A stretch of 64,000 nt of DNA. Source: Streptomyces sp. JJ38 (GTDB lineage: Bacteria > Actinomycetota > Actinomycetes > Streptomycetales > Streptomycetaceae). The stretch is taken from assembly GCF_019303475.1 (NCBI RefSeq), contig NZ_JABLSI010000023.1:1-64000 (forward strand). Reading direction: 5' to 3'. The notes under the pieces were generated by a model. That model was not told the origin of the DNA and ran no database searches. It was given only the letters and a program-made list of their open reading frames with translations. Positions 35,121 to 44,019 of this stretch are shown piece after piece. Each line of letters begins with the position of its first letter. Position 1 is the stretch's first letter. The position numbers were made by a program, and so were the translations under genes.

Positions 35121-36262
35121 CTCAGCGTGACATCTACTTCGTGGCGAACGAGGTCAACGAACTGGGCGGCGTCGCCCGTTGGCAGACTCAGATGGCCCGC
35201 TTGTTCGCCGAGCGCGGGCACCGGGTGACCGTCATCGGGATCGCCCCGCCCGAGGCCCCGATGGACCTGGGCGACAACCCGCTGTTTGACACCGTGACGT
35301 TGTACGACGTCCGTCCCCCCGCCCGGTGGCAGGCCCGCACGCTTCGAGACCGGGCCAACATCGTGGCCCGACAGCGCGAGGCCGCGAGGGTAGCGGGCAT
35401 GCGGGAAGCCGCTCATCGTCTGTCGGGCCTCTTCCGGGCGGCCCCCGCCGGCGCGATGATCATCGTCACCCAGGTCTGGGCGATGGAGTGGGTTGCGCTG
35501 GCGGACACGGCCGGGCATCCGGTCATCGGAATGAGCCATGAGTCCTATGAGTCCACCCGCCAGTCATCCCGTTTCCAGCGCGTGCAGAAGTACTACAAGG
35601 ACGTTGACCGCCTTCTCGTTCTGACCCAGGAAGACGCGGACCTCTGGGTGGGCAAGGGGCTCAACAACACGGGGTTCATGGCGAATCCGCTGCCGGTGAT
35701 GCCGGAGTCCGCCTCCCCGCGGACGGAGAAGGTCGTGTGCAGCATCGGCCGCCTTGGACACGAGAAGGCGATCGACATGCTGCTCGACGCCTGGGCCGAG
35801 GCAGCGCCCGACAACCCCGGATGGCGGCTGCGCATCTACGGCTCAGGGCCGGACGAAGCGGCTCTCAAAGCCCAGTGCACCGGCCTGGGTTTGGACGACT
35901 CGGTTGAATGGGCCGGCCAGACCAGCGACGTCGTGGGAGCGCTGCACGGCTCCTCGGTCTTCGTACAGTCCTCCCGAGGCGAGGGCTTCCCCCTGGCCCT
36001 GCTCGAAGCCATGGCCTGCGGCGTCCCATGCGCGGCGTTCGACTGCGCTCCCGGGGTACACGAGATCATCCAGGACGGTGTGGACGGGTTGCTAGCCCGT
36101 CCCGGCAACACCTCTGAGCTCGCCCGGCAGATGAGCCGTCTCATGGCCGACGCCGATCTGCGGGACAGCATGGGCGACGCGGCACGCGCCAACGTGCAGC
36201 GGTACTCGCCCCAGGCCATCACCGACCGTTGGGAGCAGCTTTTCGCGTTCCTGGAGCGTTGA
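35117..36262 (+). CDS. GT4-family glycosyltransferase
   Basis: A 381-residue GT-B enzyme. The N-terminal NELGGVARWQTQMARLFAER matches the glycine-rich acceptor loop. The C-terminal half has VCSIGRLGHEKAIDMLLDAW, WRLRIYGSGPDEAALKAQ and the nucleotide-sugar E-x7-E motif in SSRGEGFPLALLEAMACGVP. Its ATG overlaps the previous stop (ATGA), so it is cotranslated with the GT2-TagF enzyme and likely adds sugars to the same wall polymer. Base composition is lower in GC than the flanks. Donor and acceptor cannot be told from sequence. Confidence 0.88.
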   Translation: MTQRDIYFVANEVNELGGVARWQTQMARLFAERGHRVTVIGIAPPEAPMDLGDNPLFDTVTLYDVRPPARWQARTLRDRANIVARQREAARVAGMREAAHRLSGLFRAAPAGAMIIVTQVWAMEWVALADTAGHPVIGMSHESYESTRQSSRFQRVQKYYKDVDRLLVLTQEDADLWVGKGLNNTGFMANPLPVMPESASPRTEKVVCSIGRLGHEKAIDMLLDAWAEAAPDNPGWRLRIYGSGPDEAALKAQCTGLGLDDSVEWAGQTSDVVGALHGSSVFVQSSRGEGFPLALLEAMACGVPCAAFDCAPGVHEIIQDGVDGLLARPGNTSELARQMSRLMADADLRDSMGDAARANVQRYSPQAITDRWEQLFAFLER

Positions 36263-36306
36263 ACGCCGCCCGGGCCGGCTCGGGCCGCCCTCGGCTCGCG
36301 TGGGCG

Positions 36307-37539
36307 TCAGTCGACGAGGTCGCGGACGACGGCGTCGGCCAGGAGGCGGCCGCGGCGGGTGAGGGCGGCGCGGCCCGTGGCGTAGGCGTCCTCGCGGAGC
36401 AGACCGTCGGCCAGGGCGCGGCGGGCCGCGGCCGCGCCCGCGGGGGCCAGGAGGTCGAGGGGGCAGCCGGCCTCCAGGCGCAGCTCCAGGAGGATGCGCT
36501 CCACGCGCCGGTCCTCGTCGGTGAGCAGTTCGCGGCCGGCGCCGGGGGAGCGGCCCTCGGCGAGGGCCTGGGCGTAGGCGCCGGGGTGCTTGACGTTCCA
36601 CCACCGCACCCCGCCGACGTGGCTGTGTGCTCCGGGTCCGGCGCCCCACCAGTCGGCGCCCGTCCAGTACAGCTCGTTGTGGCGGCAGCGGGCGGCCGGG
36701 GTGCGGGCCCAGTTGGAGACCTCGTACCAGGCGTAACCGGCGGCGGCGAGGGCCTCGTCGGCGATGAGGTAGCGGTCGGCGTGGACATCGTCGTCCGTCA
36801 TCGGGACCTCGCCGCGGCGGATGCGCCGGGCGAGCCCGGTGCCCTCCTCGACGATCAGGGCGTAGGCGGAGACGTGGTCGGGCTCGGCGCCGATCGCGGC
36901 GTCCAGGGAGGCGCGCCAGTCGTCGTCCGACTCGCCGGGGGTGCCGTAGATGAGGTCCAGGTTGACGTGCTCGAAGCCGGCGGCGCGGGCCTCGGCGACG
37001 CACGCTTCGGGGCGGCCCGGCGTGTGGGTGCGGTCGAGGACGCGCAGGACGTGGTCCCTGGCGCTCTGCATGCCGAAGGAGACGCGGTTGAAACCGGCGG
37101 CGCGCAGCTCGGCCAGGTAGGCGGCGTCCACGGACTCGGGGTTGGCCTCGGTGGTGACCTCCGCGTCGTCCGTCAGCCCGAAGGTGTCGCGGACGGTGGC
37201 GAGCATGCGGCCGAGGTCCGCGGCGGGCAGCAGGGTGGGGGTGCCGCCGCCGACGAAGACGGTCTGGACGGGGCGCGGGTCGTCGCCCAGGACCTTGCGG
37301 GCGAGATGGATCTCGTCGGCGAGCGTCGCGGCGTAGTTGTCGCGGGAGGCCAGCACGCCGCCGGAGCCGCGCAGCTCGCTCGCGGTGTAGGTGTTGAAGT
37401 CGCAGTAGCCGCAGCGGGTGGCGCAGTAGGGGACGTGCAGGTAGAAGCCGAGGGGGCGGTCGGCGCCGTCGGCCAGGGCGGCGGCGGGCAGGGCGCCGTC
37501 CTCGGGCACGGCTTCGCCGTCGGGGAGTGCGGAGGGCAT
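36307..37539 (-). CDS. hemW: Radical SAM heme chaperone HemW
   Basis: A 410-residue radical-SAM protein, the coproporphyrinogen-oxidase-like family now assigned to heme delivery. The cluster motif is CATRCGYCDF (about residues 39-46), followed by TVFVGGGTPTLLPAADLGRM and FGMQSARDHVLRVLDRTHTP. The protein is cytosolic and has a winged-helix-like C-terminus (RLEAGCPLDLLAPAGAA). The start ATG 37539 lies six bases after minus-strand GACAAT, consistent with a leaderless mRNA. It precedes DUF3097, MBL and hrcA genes as in other Streptomyces. Confidence 0.93.
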   Translation of the reverse strand: MPSALPDGEAVPEDGALPAAALADGADRPLGFYLHVPYCATRCGYCDFNTYTASELRGSGGVLASRDNYAATLADEIHLARKVLGDDPRPVQTVFVGGGTPTLLPAADLGRMLATVRDTFGLTDDAEVTTEANPESVDAAYLAELRAAGFNRVSFGMQSARDHVLRVLDRTHTPGRPEACVAEARAAGFEHVNLDLIYGTPGESDDDWRASLDAAIGAEPDHVSAYALIVEEGTGLARRIRRGEVPMTDDDVHADRYLIADEALAAAGYAWYEVSNWARTPAARCRHNELYWTGADWWGAGPGAHSHVGGVRWWNVKHPGAYAQALAEGRSPGAGRELLTDEDRRVERILLELRLEAGCPLDLLAPAGAAAARRALADGLLREDAYATGRAALTRRGRLLADAVVRDLVD

Positions 37540-37619
37540 GCGTCCATTGTCCGTGATCGGGCCGGCTCGTCGGGCCGCGTGTGGTTCGGCCGTCGGCCGG
37601 CCCGGCGGTGTCGCGTCGG

Positions 37620-38471
37620 TCAGCCCGTCGGGCCACCGACCGTGACGTGGTCGATGAGCCGCTCGACCGGGCCGAGGAGCTCGGGCTCCAGGTCGCGGTA
37701 GGAGCGCACGGCGGCCAGGACGCGCTGCCAGGCGGCGCCGGTGTTCGGCGGCCAGCCGAGCGCCCGGCACACACCGGTCTTCCAGTCCTGGCCGCGCGGC
37801 ACCTCCGGCCAGCGTTCGATGCCCAGCGAGGCGGGCTTCACGGCGGCCCAGACGTCCACGAAGGGGTGGCCGACGACGAGGACGTGGGGGCCGCTCACCG
37901 ACGCGGCGATCCGGGACTCCTTCGAGCCCGGCACCAGGTGGTCGACGAGCACGCCGAGGCGGGCGTCGGCGCTCGGGCCGAAGCGCTCGACGACGGCGGG
38001 CAGGTCGTCGACGCCCTCCAGGTACTCCACGACGACGCCCTCGACACGCAGGTCGTCGCCCCACACCCGCTCGACGAGCTCCGCGTCGTGCCGCCCCTCG
38101 ACGTAGATCCGGCCCGCCCGGGCGACCCGGGCCCGGGCTCCGGGCACCGCGATCGAACCGGAGGCCGTGCGCCGGGGCCCGGCGGCCGGGGAGGCCGGAG
38201 CGGTCCGCCGCGGGCCGACGAGGGTCACGGGCGCGCCGTCGACGAGGAACCCGCTCGGTGTCGTGGGGAACACGCGGAGCTTGCCGAAGCGGTCCTCCAG
38301 CGTGACCGTCGGCCCCTCGGCCGTCTTCTCCCAGCGGACGACGGCGCCGCAGAAGCCGGTGGCGGCTTCCTCGACGACGAGCCCGGCGTCGGCCGGCACC
38401 TCGGGAGCGGCCGTGCGCCGCTTCCACGGCGCGGTGAAGTCCACGTTGTCGTAACGATTGTCGCTGCGCAT
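37620..38471 (-). CDS. DUF3097 family protein
   Basis: A 283-residue actinobacterial protein of unknown biochemical function. It starts MRSDNRYDNVDFTAPWKRR, contains VFPTTPSGFLVDGAPVTL, then a TOPRIM-like stretch (RIYVEGRHDAELVERVWGDD, LGVLVDHLVPGSKESRIAA, VLVVGHPFVDVWAAVKPASL). The EGxxDAE and DHxxxGSKE patterns resemble the metal-binding acidic residues of TOPRIM domains, hinting at nucleic-acid activity; that is inference. It ends 80 bases before hemW and probably shares its transcript. ATG 38471 is preceded on its strand by CAGAAT at six bases. Confidence 0.85.
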   Translation of the reverse strand: MRSDNRYDNVDFTAPWKRRTAAPEVPADAGLVVEEAATGFCGAVVRWEKTAEGPTVTLEDRFGKLRVFPTTPSGFLVDGAPVTLVGPRRTAPASPAAGPRRTASGSIAVPGARARVARAGRIYVEGRHDAELVERVWGDDLRVEGVVVEYLEGVDDLPAVVERFGPSADARLGVLVDHLVPGSKESRIAASVSGPHVLVVGHPFVDVWAAVKPASLGIERWPEVPRGQDWKTGVCRALGWPPNTGAAWQRVLAAVRSYRDLEPELLGPVERLIDHVTVGGPTG

Positions 38472-38496
38472 GCGCGCATTCTGCCCGCAGGCGGGC

Positions 38497-39252
38497 TCAG
38501 CCGAGCGCCGGGCCGGGTGCCGGGGGCGGGGCCGGGCGGCGGCGGAGCTGGTCGCGCTGGGCGGCGACGAAGGCGGCGTCGACGACGGCACCGTGGCCGG
38601 GCACGTACAGGGCGTCCTCGCCGCCGAGGGCGAGGAGCCGGTCGAGGGCGTCGGGCCACACGGCGGGGTGGGCGTCGGGGCCCGCCTGGGGCTCGCCGGA
38701 CTCCTCCACCAGGTCGCCGCAGAACACGACCTCCGGCTCGCCGGGAGCCTGGCCGGGGACGAGGACCGCGAGGTCGTGCCCGGTGTGGCCCGGGCCGACG
38801 TTGGCCAGCATGACCCGGCGTCCGCCGCCCAGCGACAGCGTGAGCTCGCCGCAGACCTGGTGGTGCGGGGCCACCAGGAGGTCGACGGCGTCCGCCGCCT
38901 CCTCGGGGGCGAGGCCGTGCCGGACGGCATCCGCGCGCAGCTCGTCGGCGAGGTGGGGGAGCCGCGTCGTCAGGCCGACGGCCCCGTAGACCTCCACCCC
39001 GGCGAAGGCGGCGGTGCCGAGGACGTGGTCGAAGTGCGGGTGGGTGAGGACGACGTGGGTGACGGGGAGGCCGAAGAGGTCGCGCAGCTGCCGCCGGATC
39101 TCGGCTCCCGCGCGGAGCGACGCGCCGGTGTCGACGACGAGCACCCCGTCCCGTCCGCGCACGGCGCCGACCGTCTCGTCCCAGCCGGGCATGCGGCGGC
39201 GCACGACGCCGGGGGCGAGCTCCTCCCACAGCGCGTTTCCCTGTGCCGTCAT
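38497..39252 (-). CDS. Metallo-beta-lactamase fold hydrolase
   Basis: A 251-residue MBL-fold protein with the zinc motif LTHPHFDHVLGTAAF (HxHxDH at about residue 79) and later ligands in VGPGHTGHDLAVLVPG and PGHGAVVDAAFV. GVLVVDTGASL opens the core. The general fold is clear (glyoxalase II/quorum-lactonase type), the substrate is not. ATG 39252 lies seven bases after minus-strand TAGCGT. It is divergent from hrcA and 201 bases away, with the CIRCE element between them. Confidence 0.88.
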   Translation of the reverse strand: MTAQGNALWEELAPGVVRRRMPGWDETVGAVRGRDGVLVVDTGASLRAGAEIRRQLRDLFGLPVTHVVLTHPHFDHVLGTAAFAGVEVYGAVGLTTRLPHLADELRADAVRHGLAPEEAADAVDLLVAPHHQVCGELTLSLGGGRRVMLANVGPGHTGHDLAVLVPGQAPGEPEVVFCGDLVEESGEPQAGPDAHPAVWPDALDRLLALGGEDALYVPGHGAVVDAAFVAAQRDQLRRRPAPPPAPGPALG

Positions 39253-39318
39253 AGGGCCGACGCTAGTCGTACCGGCGCCACTTCGCCCGACGCGGGGTAC
39301 CTTCGGGTCCGGCCGCCC

Positions 39319-39349
39319 TTGCCCGGGTCGTGGTACCCGGCCGTACACT
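39319..39349 (+). promoter_or_regulatory. Promoter of the hrcA-dnaJ operon
   Basis: TTGCCC (39319-39324), a 19-base spacer and TACACT (39344-39349) form a sigma70-type promoter. The predicted start point at about 39356 lies immediately before the CIRCE operator. Confidence 0.6.
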
Positions 39350-39358
39350 GGTCCCGGA

Positions 39359-39385
39359 TTGGCACTCAGGGATGCCGAGTGCCAG
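39359..39385. promoter_or_regulatory. CIRCE operator (HrcA binding site)
   Basis: TTGGCACTC, nine bases, GAGTGCCAG: matches the CIRCE consensus TTAGCACTC-N9-GAGTGCTAA with one change in the left arm and two in the right. It lies just downstream of the predicted start site and 67 bases before hrcA, so HrcA should repress its own operon, with release on heat shock. Confidence 0.93.
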
Positions 39386-39452
39386 GGGCGGGAAAGAGCC
39401 AGGGAAGACCCAGCAAGAGACCCGGTCACGGCCGGACGGGAGGTGCGCCACC

Positions 39453-40469
39453 ATGCTCAGCGAACGCCGACTCCAGGTGCTGCGTGCCATCGTCCAGGAC
39501 TACGTGGGCACGGAGGAGCCGGTGGGTTCCAAGGCGCTCACCGAGCGGCACAACCTCAACGTCTCCCCGGCCACCGTGCGCAACGACATGGCCGCGCTGG
39601 AGGACGAGGGGTACATCGCCCAGCCGCACACCAGCGCGGGCCGTATCCCCACGGACAAGGGCTACCGGCTGTTCGTGGACCGGCTGGCGGGCGTCAAGCC
39701 GATGTCGGTGCCCGAGCGGCGCGCCGTGCAGCACTTCCTGGACGGCGCGGTGGACCTGGACGACGTCGTCGGGCGCACCGTGCGGCTGCTGGCGCAGCTC
39801 ACCCGGCAGGTGGCCGTGGTGCAGTACCCGTCGCTGACCCGTTCCTCGGTGCGGCACGTGGAGCTGCTGTCGCTGGCCCCGGCCCGCGTCATGCTCGTGC
39901 TGATCACCGACACGGGCCGGGTCGAGCAGCGCATGGTGGACTGCCCGGATCCGGTGAGCGAGGCGTCGGTCGCCGACCTGCGGGCCCGGCTGAACAGCCG
40001 GGTGGCGGGGCAGCGCTTCACCGAGGTGCCGCGGCTGGTCCAGGACCTCGTGGACTCCTTCGACGGGGAGGACCGCGGCGCGGTCGCCGCCGTCGTCGCG
40101 ACGCTGCTGGAGACCCTGGTGGAGGAGACCGAGGAACGTCTGGTCATCGGCGGCACCGCCAACCTGACGCGCTTCGGCCACGACTTCCCGCTCACGATCC
40201 GGCCGGTACTGGAGGCGCTGGAGGAGCAGGTCGTCCTGCTCAAACTGCTCGGTGAGGCAACCGACCCCGGTGTCACCGTGCGGATCGGGCACGAGAACGA
40301 GCACGAGGGGCTCAATTCCACGTCCGTCGTCTCGGTCGGTTACGGTTCCGGCGACCAGACGGTCGCCAAGCTCGGCGTGGTCGGACCGACCCGCATGGAC
40401 TACCCCGGAACGATGGGAGCGGTACGCGCAGTGGCACGTTACGTCGGACAGTTTCTCGCGGAGTCGTAA
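39453..40469 (+). CDS. hrcA: Heat-inducible transcription repressor HrcA
   Basis: A 338-residue repressor. The N-terminal winged helix has [39 protein letters not shown] and the signature [15 protein letters not shown]. The C-terminal half carries the HrcA dimerisation domain ([20 protein letters not shown]). ATG 39453 follows a purine-rich ACGGGAGG about 11 bases upstream. A CIRCE site precedes it. The stop TAA is immediately followed by the dnaJ GTG, so the two are tightly coupled. Confidence 0.96.
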   Translation: MLSERRLQVLRAIVQDYVGTEEPVGSKALTERHNLNVSPATVRNDMAALEDEGYIAQPHTSAGRIPTDKGYRLFVDRLAGVKPMSVPERRAVQHFLDGAVDLDDVVGRTVRLLAQLTRQVAVVQYPSLTRSSVRHVELLSLAPARVMLVLITDTGRVEQRMVDCPDPVSEASVADLRARLNSRVAGQRFTEVPRLVQDLVDSFDGEDRGAVAAVVATLLETLVEETEERLVIGGTANLTRFGHDFPLTIRPVLEALEEQVVLLKLLGEATDPGVTVRIGHENEHEGLNSTSVVSVGYGSGDQTVAKLGVVGPTRMDYPGTMGAVRAVARYVGQFLAES

Positions 40470-41597
40470 GTGGCGACGGACTACTACGCGATCCTGGGCG
40501 TGCAGCGCGACGCATCACAGGACGAGATCAAGAAGGCGTTCCGCCGCCTGGCGAGGGAGCTGCATCCGGATGTGAATCCGGACCCGAAGACCCAGGAGCG
40601 GTTCAAGGAGATCAACACCGCCTACGAGGTCCTCTCGGACCCGCAGAAGAAGCAGATGTACGACCTGGGCGGGGACCCGGCGGGCGGTGCCGCCGGTGGC
40701 TTCGGCGCGGGCGGCGGCTTCGGCAACTTCTCCGACATCATGGACGCCTTCTTCGGCGGCGCCGCGCAGCGCGGACCGCGCTCGCGCACCCGCCGCGGCC
40801 AGGACGCCATGATCCGGCTGGAGATCGATCTGGAGGAGGCCACGTTCGGCACCACCAAGGAGATCCAGGTCGACACCGCCACCGTCTGCACGACGTGCAG
40901 CGGCGAGGGTGCCGCGCCCGGCACCTCGGCCCAGACGTGTGACATGTGTCGCGGCCGGGGGGAGGTCTCCCAGGTCACCCGCTCCTTCCTCGGCCAGGTC
41001 ATGACATCCAGGCCGTGTCCGCAGTGCCAGGGCTTCGGCACGGTCGTGCCCTCCCCGTGCCCGGAGTGCGCGGGCGACGGGCGCGTCCGCTCCCGCCGCA
41101 CCCTGACGGTCAAGATCCCGCCGGGCGTGGACAACGGCACCCGCATCCAGCTCGCCGGAGAGGGCGAGGTCGGCCCGGGCGGCGGCCCCGCGGGCGACCT
41201 CTACGTCGAGATCCGCGAGAAGCCGCACCCCGTCTTCCAGCGCCGCGGCGACGACCTCCACTGCACCGTCACCATCCCGATGACGGCGGCGGCCCTGGGC
41301 ACCAAGTGCCCGCTGGAGACGCTCGACGGCCTGGAGGACGTCGACATCCGTCCCGGCACCCAGTCCGGCCAGTCCATCCCGCTGCACGGGCGGGGCGTGA
41401 CGCACCTGCGCGGGAGCGGGCGCGGCGACCTGATCGTGCACGTCGAGGTGCAGACGCCGAACAAGCTCGACGCCGAGCAGGAGGAGCTGCTGCGCAAGCT
41501 GGCCAAGCTGCGCGGAGAAGAGCGGCCCACGGGGCAGTTCCAGCCGGGCCAGCAGGGCCTGTTCTCCCGGCTGAAGGACGCCTGGAGCGGCCGGTGA
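40470..41597 (+). CDS. dnaJ: Chaperone protein DnaJ (DnaJ2 type)
   Basis: A 375-residue type I J-protein co-chaperone of DnaK. The J domain has [20 protein letters not shown] and the HPD motif in LHPDVNPD. A Gly/Phe-rich region ([20 protein letters not shown]) follows, then four CxxCxGxG zinc repeats ([32 protein letters not shown]), then the substrate-binding C-terminal domain. The GTG start directly abuts the hrcA stop, so expression is under CIRCE control. It is the hrcA-linked copy, not the dnaK-operon copy. Confidence 0.96.
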   Translation: MATDYYAILGVQRDASQDEIKKAFRRLARELHPDVNPDPKTQERFKEINTAYEVLSDPQKKQMYDLGGDPAGGAAGGFGAGGGFGNFSDIMDAFFGGAAQRGPRSRTRRGQDAMIRLEIDLEEATFGTTKEIQVDTATVCTTCSGEGAAPGTSAQTCDMCRGRGEVSQVTRSFLGQVMTSRPCPQCQGFGTVVPSPCPECAGDGRVRSRRTLTVKIPPGVDNGTRIQLAGEGEVGPGGGPAGDLYVEIREKPHPVFQRRGDDLHCTVTIPMTAAALGTKCPLETLDGLEDVDIRPGTQSGQSIPLHGRGVTHLRGSGRGDLIVHVEVQTPNKLDAEQEELLRKLAKLRGEERPTGQFQPGQQGLFSRLKDAWSGR

Positions 41598-41604
41598 CCG
41601 GCCG

Positions 41605-42768
41605 GTGACCGTCTCCCCGCCCCCACTCGGTGCCCTGTACGACCATCCGGTCGTGCAGGCGCCGATGGCGGGCGGCGGCTCCCGGCCCGAGCTGGCGGCC
41701 GCCGTGAGCGAGGCCGGCGGTCTCGGTTTCCTCGCCGCCGGGTACAAGACGCCCGAGGCCGTGTACGCGGAGATCCGGGAGCTGCGGCGGCTCACCGCGC
41801 GCCCCTTCGGCGTCAACGTGTTCGTCCCGCAGCCCGCGCCGGTGCCGGGGCAGCCGGAGACGCCCAGCCCGACGGGTGCCCCCGGCGTGCCGGGCAAGGA
41901 CGCCTCGGCGCGGATCGCCGTCTACGCCGAGCAGCTCGCCGGTGAGGCCGAGTGGTACGAGACGGAGCTGGGCGATCCGGAGCAGGGGACCGACGACGGC
42001 TACGAGGGCAAGCTCGCCGTTTTGCTGGACGACCCGGTGCCGGTGGTCGGCTTCACGTTCGGCTGCCCGGACCCCGCGGTGCTGGAGCGGCTGGCCGCCG
42101 TCGGGACGCTCACCGTCGTCACCGTCACCTCGCCCGCCGAGGCGCGGGCCGCCCACCGGGCCGGAGCCGCTGCCCTGTGCGTGCAGGGCGTCGAGGCGGG
42201 CGGACACCTGGGCGTCCACCACGACGATCCGCACGCCGACGCCCCCGGTGCCGGGCGGGCCCTGCTGCCGCTCCTGGCCGAGGTCGCGGAGACGGTGCCG
42301 CTGCCCCTCATCGCGGCGGGCGGCATCATGCGGGGCGCCCAGATCGCGGCCGTCCTCGCGGCCGGGGCCAGCGCCGCACAGCTGGGCACCGCGTTCCTGG
42401 CCTGCCCCGAGTCCGGGGCCCACCCGCTGCACAAGGCCGCGCTGACGAGCGCGCTCTACACCCGCACGGAGCTGACCCGGGCCTTCTCGGGCCGCCCGGC
42501 GCGCGGCCTGGTCAACCGCTTCCTGCGGGAGCACGGCCCCTACGCCCCGGCCGCCTACCCACAGGTCCACCACCTCACCGCGCCCCTGCGCAGGGCCGCG
42601 GCCGCCGCCGGGGACCCGCAGGGCATGGCGCTGTGGGCGGGCCAGGGCCACCGGCTCGCCCGCGAACTGCCCGCGGCCCGGCTCGTCGCCCTCCTGGCCG
42701 AGGAGCTGGACGCCGCGTGCGCCGGGCCGCCCGCCGGGAAGAAGCCCGCACCGGGGGGCCTGGCGTGA
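41605..42768 (+). CDS. Nitronate monooxygenase family FMN enzyme
   Basis: A 387-residue TIM-barrel flavoenzyme related to 2-nitropropane dioxygenase. Features are VVQAPMAGGGSRPELAAAVS, GGLGFLAAGYKTPEA, ALCVQGVEAGGHLGVHHDD with the family histidine, and the FMN-phosphate site LIAAGGIMRGAQIAAVLAAG. It may detoxify propionate-3-nitronate or a similar compound. The GTG start lies seven bases after the dnaJ stop, within a tandem repeat, and the stop overlaps the rsmE GTG, so it belongs to the heat-shock operon by position. Confidence 0.88.
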   Translation: MTVSPPPLGALYDHPVVQAPMAGGGSRPELAAAVSEAGGLGFLAAGYKTPEAVYAEIRELRRLTARPFGVNVFVPQPAPVPGQPETPSPTGAPGVPGKDASARIAVYAEQLAGEAEWYETELGDPEQGTDDGYEGKLAVLLDDPVPVVGFTFGCPDPAVLERLAAVGTLTVVTVTSPAEARAAHRAGAAALCVQGVEAGGHLGVHHDDPHADAPGAGRALLPLLAEVAETVPLPLIAAGGIMRGAQIAAVLAAGASAAQLGTAFLACPESGAHPLHKAALTSALYTRTELTRAFSGRPARGLVNRFLREHGPYAPAAYPQVHHLTAPLRRAAAAAGDPQGMALWAGQGHRLARELPAARLVALLAEELDAACAGPPAGKKPAPGGLA

Positions 42769-43502
42769 CGGCCCCCGTCTTCGTCGTCGACGCCGGGTGC
42801 CTGCGCACCGGCCCCGTGGTCCTGGAGGGGCCCGAGGGGCGGCACGCCGTCTCGGTGCGGCGGCTGCGAGCGGGCGAGGAGGTCGTGCTGACCGACGGCG
42901 CCGGAACGGGCGGCCTCGGCACGGTGACGGCCGCCACCGGGAAGGACCGGCTGGAGGTCGACGTCCGGGAGCTGCGCACCGAGCCGGAGCCGCGGCCCGC
43001 GCTCACCGTCGTCCAGGCCCTGCCCAAGGGCGACCGGGGCGAGTTGGCCGTCGAGACGATGACGGAGACCGGCGTCGACGTCATCGTGCCCTGGACGGCG
43101 TCCCGCTGCATCACCCAGTGGAAGGGCGAGCGCGGCGCCAAGTCCCTGGCCAAGTGGCGGGCCACCGCACGCGAGGCCGGTAAGCAGGCGCGGCGGCTGC
43201 GCTTCCCGCACGTCACGGAGCCCATGACGACCCGCCAGCTCGCGCCGTTGCTCGCCGAGGCCGCGTTCGCGGCCGTGCTGCACGAGGAGGGCGGCAGCCC
43301 GCTGGCGCGTGCCGGGCTGCCGGCCGAGGGCGGCATCGTCCTCGTCGTCGGTCCCGAGGGCGGGGTCAGCCCGGAGGAGCTGGCGGCCTTCGCGGAGGCG
43401 GGGGCCCGGCCCTACCGGCTCGGCCCGAGCGTCCTGCGCACCTCCACCGCCGGCACCGCGGCGGCGGCCCTGCTGCTGGGCCGTACCGGCCGCTGGGACT
43501 GA
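42765..43502 (+). CDS. rsmE: 16S rRNA (uracil-1498-N3)-methyltransferase
   Basis: A 245-residue SPOUT-class methyltransferase that methylates U1498 of 16S rRNA. The N-terminal PUA-like part includes GPEGRHAVSVRRLRAGEEVV. The knotted C-terminal domain has VQALPKGDRGELAVETMTE, GVDVIVPWTASRCITQWKG and the SAM-site signature VVGPEGGVSPEEL, with LGPSVLRTSTAGTAAAALL at the end. The start GTG 42765 overlaps the upstream stop (GTGA), showing coupling. Confidence 0.95.
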   Translation: MTAPVFVVDAGCLRTGPVVLEGPEGRHAVSVRRLRAGEEVVLTDGAGTGGLGTVTAATGKDRLEVDVRELRTEPEPRPALTVVQALPKGDRGELAVETMTETGVDVIVPWTASRCITQWKGERGAKSLAKWRATAREAGKQARRLRFPHVTEPMTTRQLAPLLAEAAFAAVLHEEGGSPLARAGLPAEGGIVLVVGPEGGVSPEELAAFAEAGARPYRLGPSVLRTSTAGTAAAALLLGRTGRWD

Positions 43503-43523
43503 CCCCCTGTCCCGCCCCTTGCC

Positions 43524-43637
43524 GGTGCCAGGGGCTCTGCCCCCGGCACCCCGGGGGCCCTGCCGGGGCCCGCGCGCCGCTGCCTGGCGGTGCGTCGTGG
43601 CTGGTCGCGCAGTTCCCCGCGCCCCTTCGGGGCGCGG
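43524..43637. repeat. Cluster of GC palindromes typical of Streptomyces intergenic repeats
   Basis: GGTGCC-A-GGGG-CTCTG-CCCC-C-GGCACC (43524-43550), a CCGGGGGCCC/CCGGGGCCCG stretch after it, and CCGCGCCCC-TTC-GGGGCGCGG (43617-43637) preceded by GTCGCGCAGTTC. Closely similar segments occur in many Streptomyces intergenic regions. The last palindrome abuts the -10 element of the next gene. It may also terminate the hrcA-rsmE transcript. Confidence 0.75.
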
Positions 43638-43649
43638 TAGAGTCCGGGC

Positions 43650-44003
43650 ATGGCTGGAGAACCGCAGGCGGACTGCCTGTTCTGCAAGATCGTCGCGGGT
43701 GAGGTGCCGGCGACGGTCGTGCGTGAGACCGAGACGACCGTCGCCTTCCGGGACATCAACCCCCAGGCACCCACCCACGTCCTGGTGATCCCCAAGGCCC
43801 ACTACGCGGATGCCGCCACCCTCGCCTCCGCCGCCCCCGGCCTCGCCGCCGACGTGCTGCGGGAGGCCGGTGAGGTGGCCTCGGAGGACAACGCCGAGTC
43901 CTACCGGGTCGTGTTCAACACCGGCTCGGGCGCAGGGCAGACCGTCTTCCACGCCCACGCGCACGTCCTGGCGGGCCGCGGTCTGCAGTGGCCGCCCGGC
44001 TGA
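43650..44003 (+). CDS. HIT family nucleotide-binding hydrolase
   Basis: A 117-residue histidine-triad protein (HINT-like purine nucleoside phosphoramidase group). The N-terminal [17 protein letters not shown] and the active-site triad [17 protein letters not shown] are diagnostic. ATG 43650 follows TAGAGT (43638-43643) by six bases, giving a leaderless transcript directly downstream of a dispersed palindrome. The next gene begins 17 bases later. Confidence 0.94.
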   Translation: MAGEPQADCLFCKIVAGEVPATVVRETETTVAFRDINPQAPTHVLVIPKAHYADAATLASAAPGLAADVLREAGEVASEDNAESYRVVFNTGSGAGQTVFHAHAHVLAGRGLQWPPG

Positions 44004-44019
44004 TCGGTCGCCATCCCGC

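Noticed and set aside
36307-38427. 706-codon minus-strand frame fusing hemW with upstream sequence
   Set aside because: The upstream 300 codons are the wrong frame of the DUF3097 gene; HemW begins normally at 37539.
41584-41609. dnaJ continuing into the nitronate monooxygenase as a fusion
   Set aside because: An in-frame TGA ends dnaJ at 41597 after a normal C-terminus, and the next protein starts properly at 41605.
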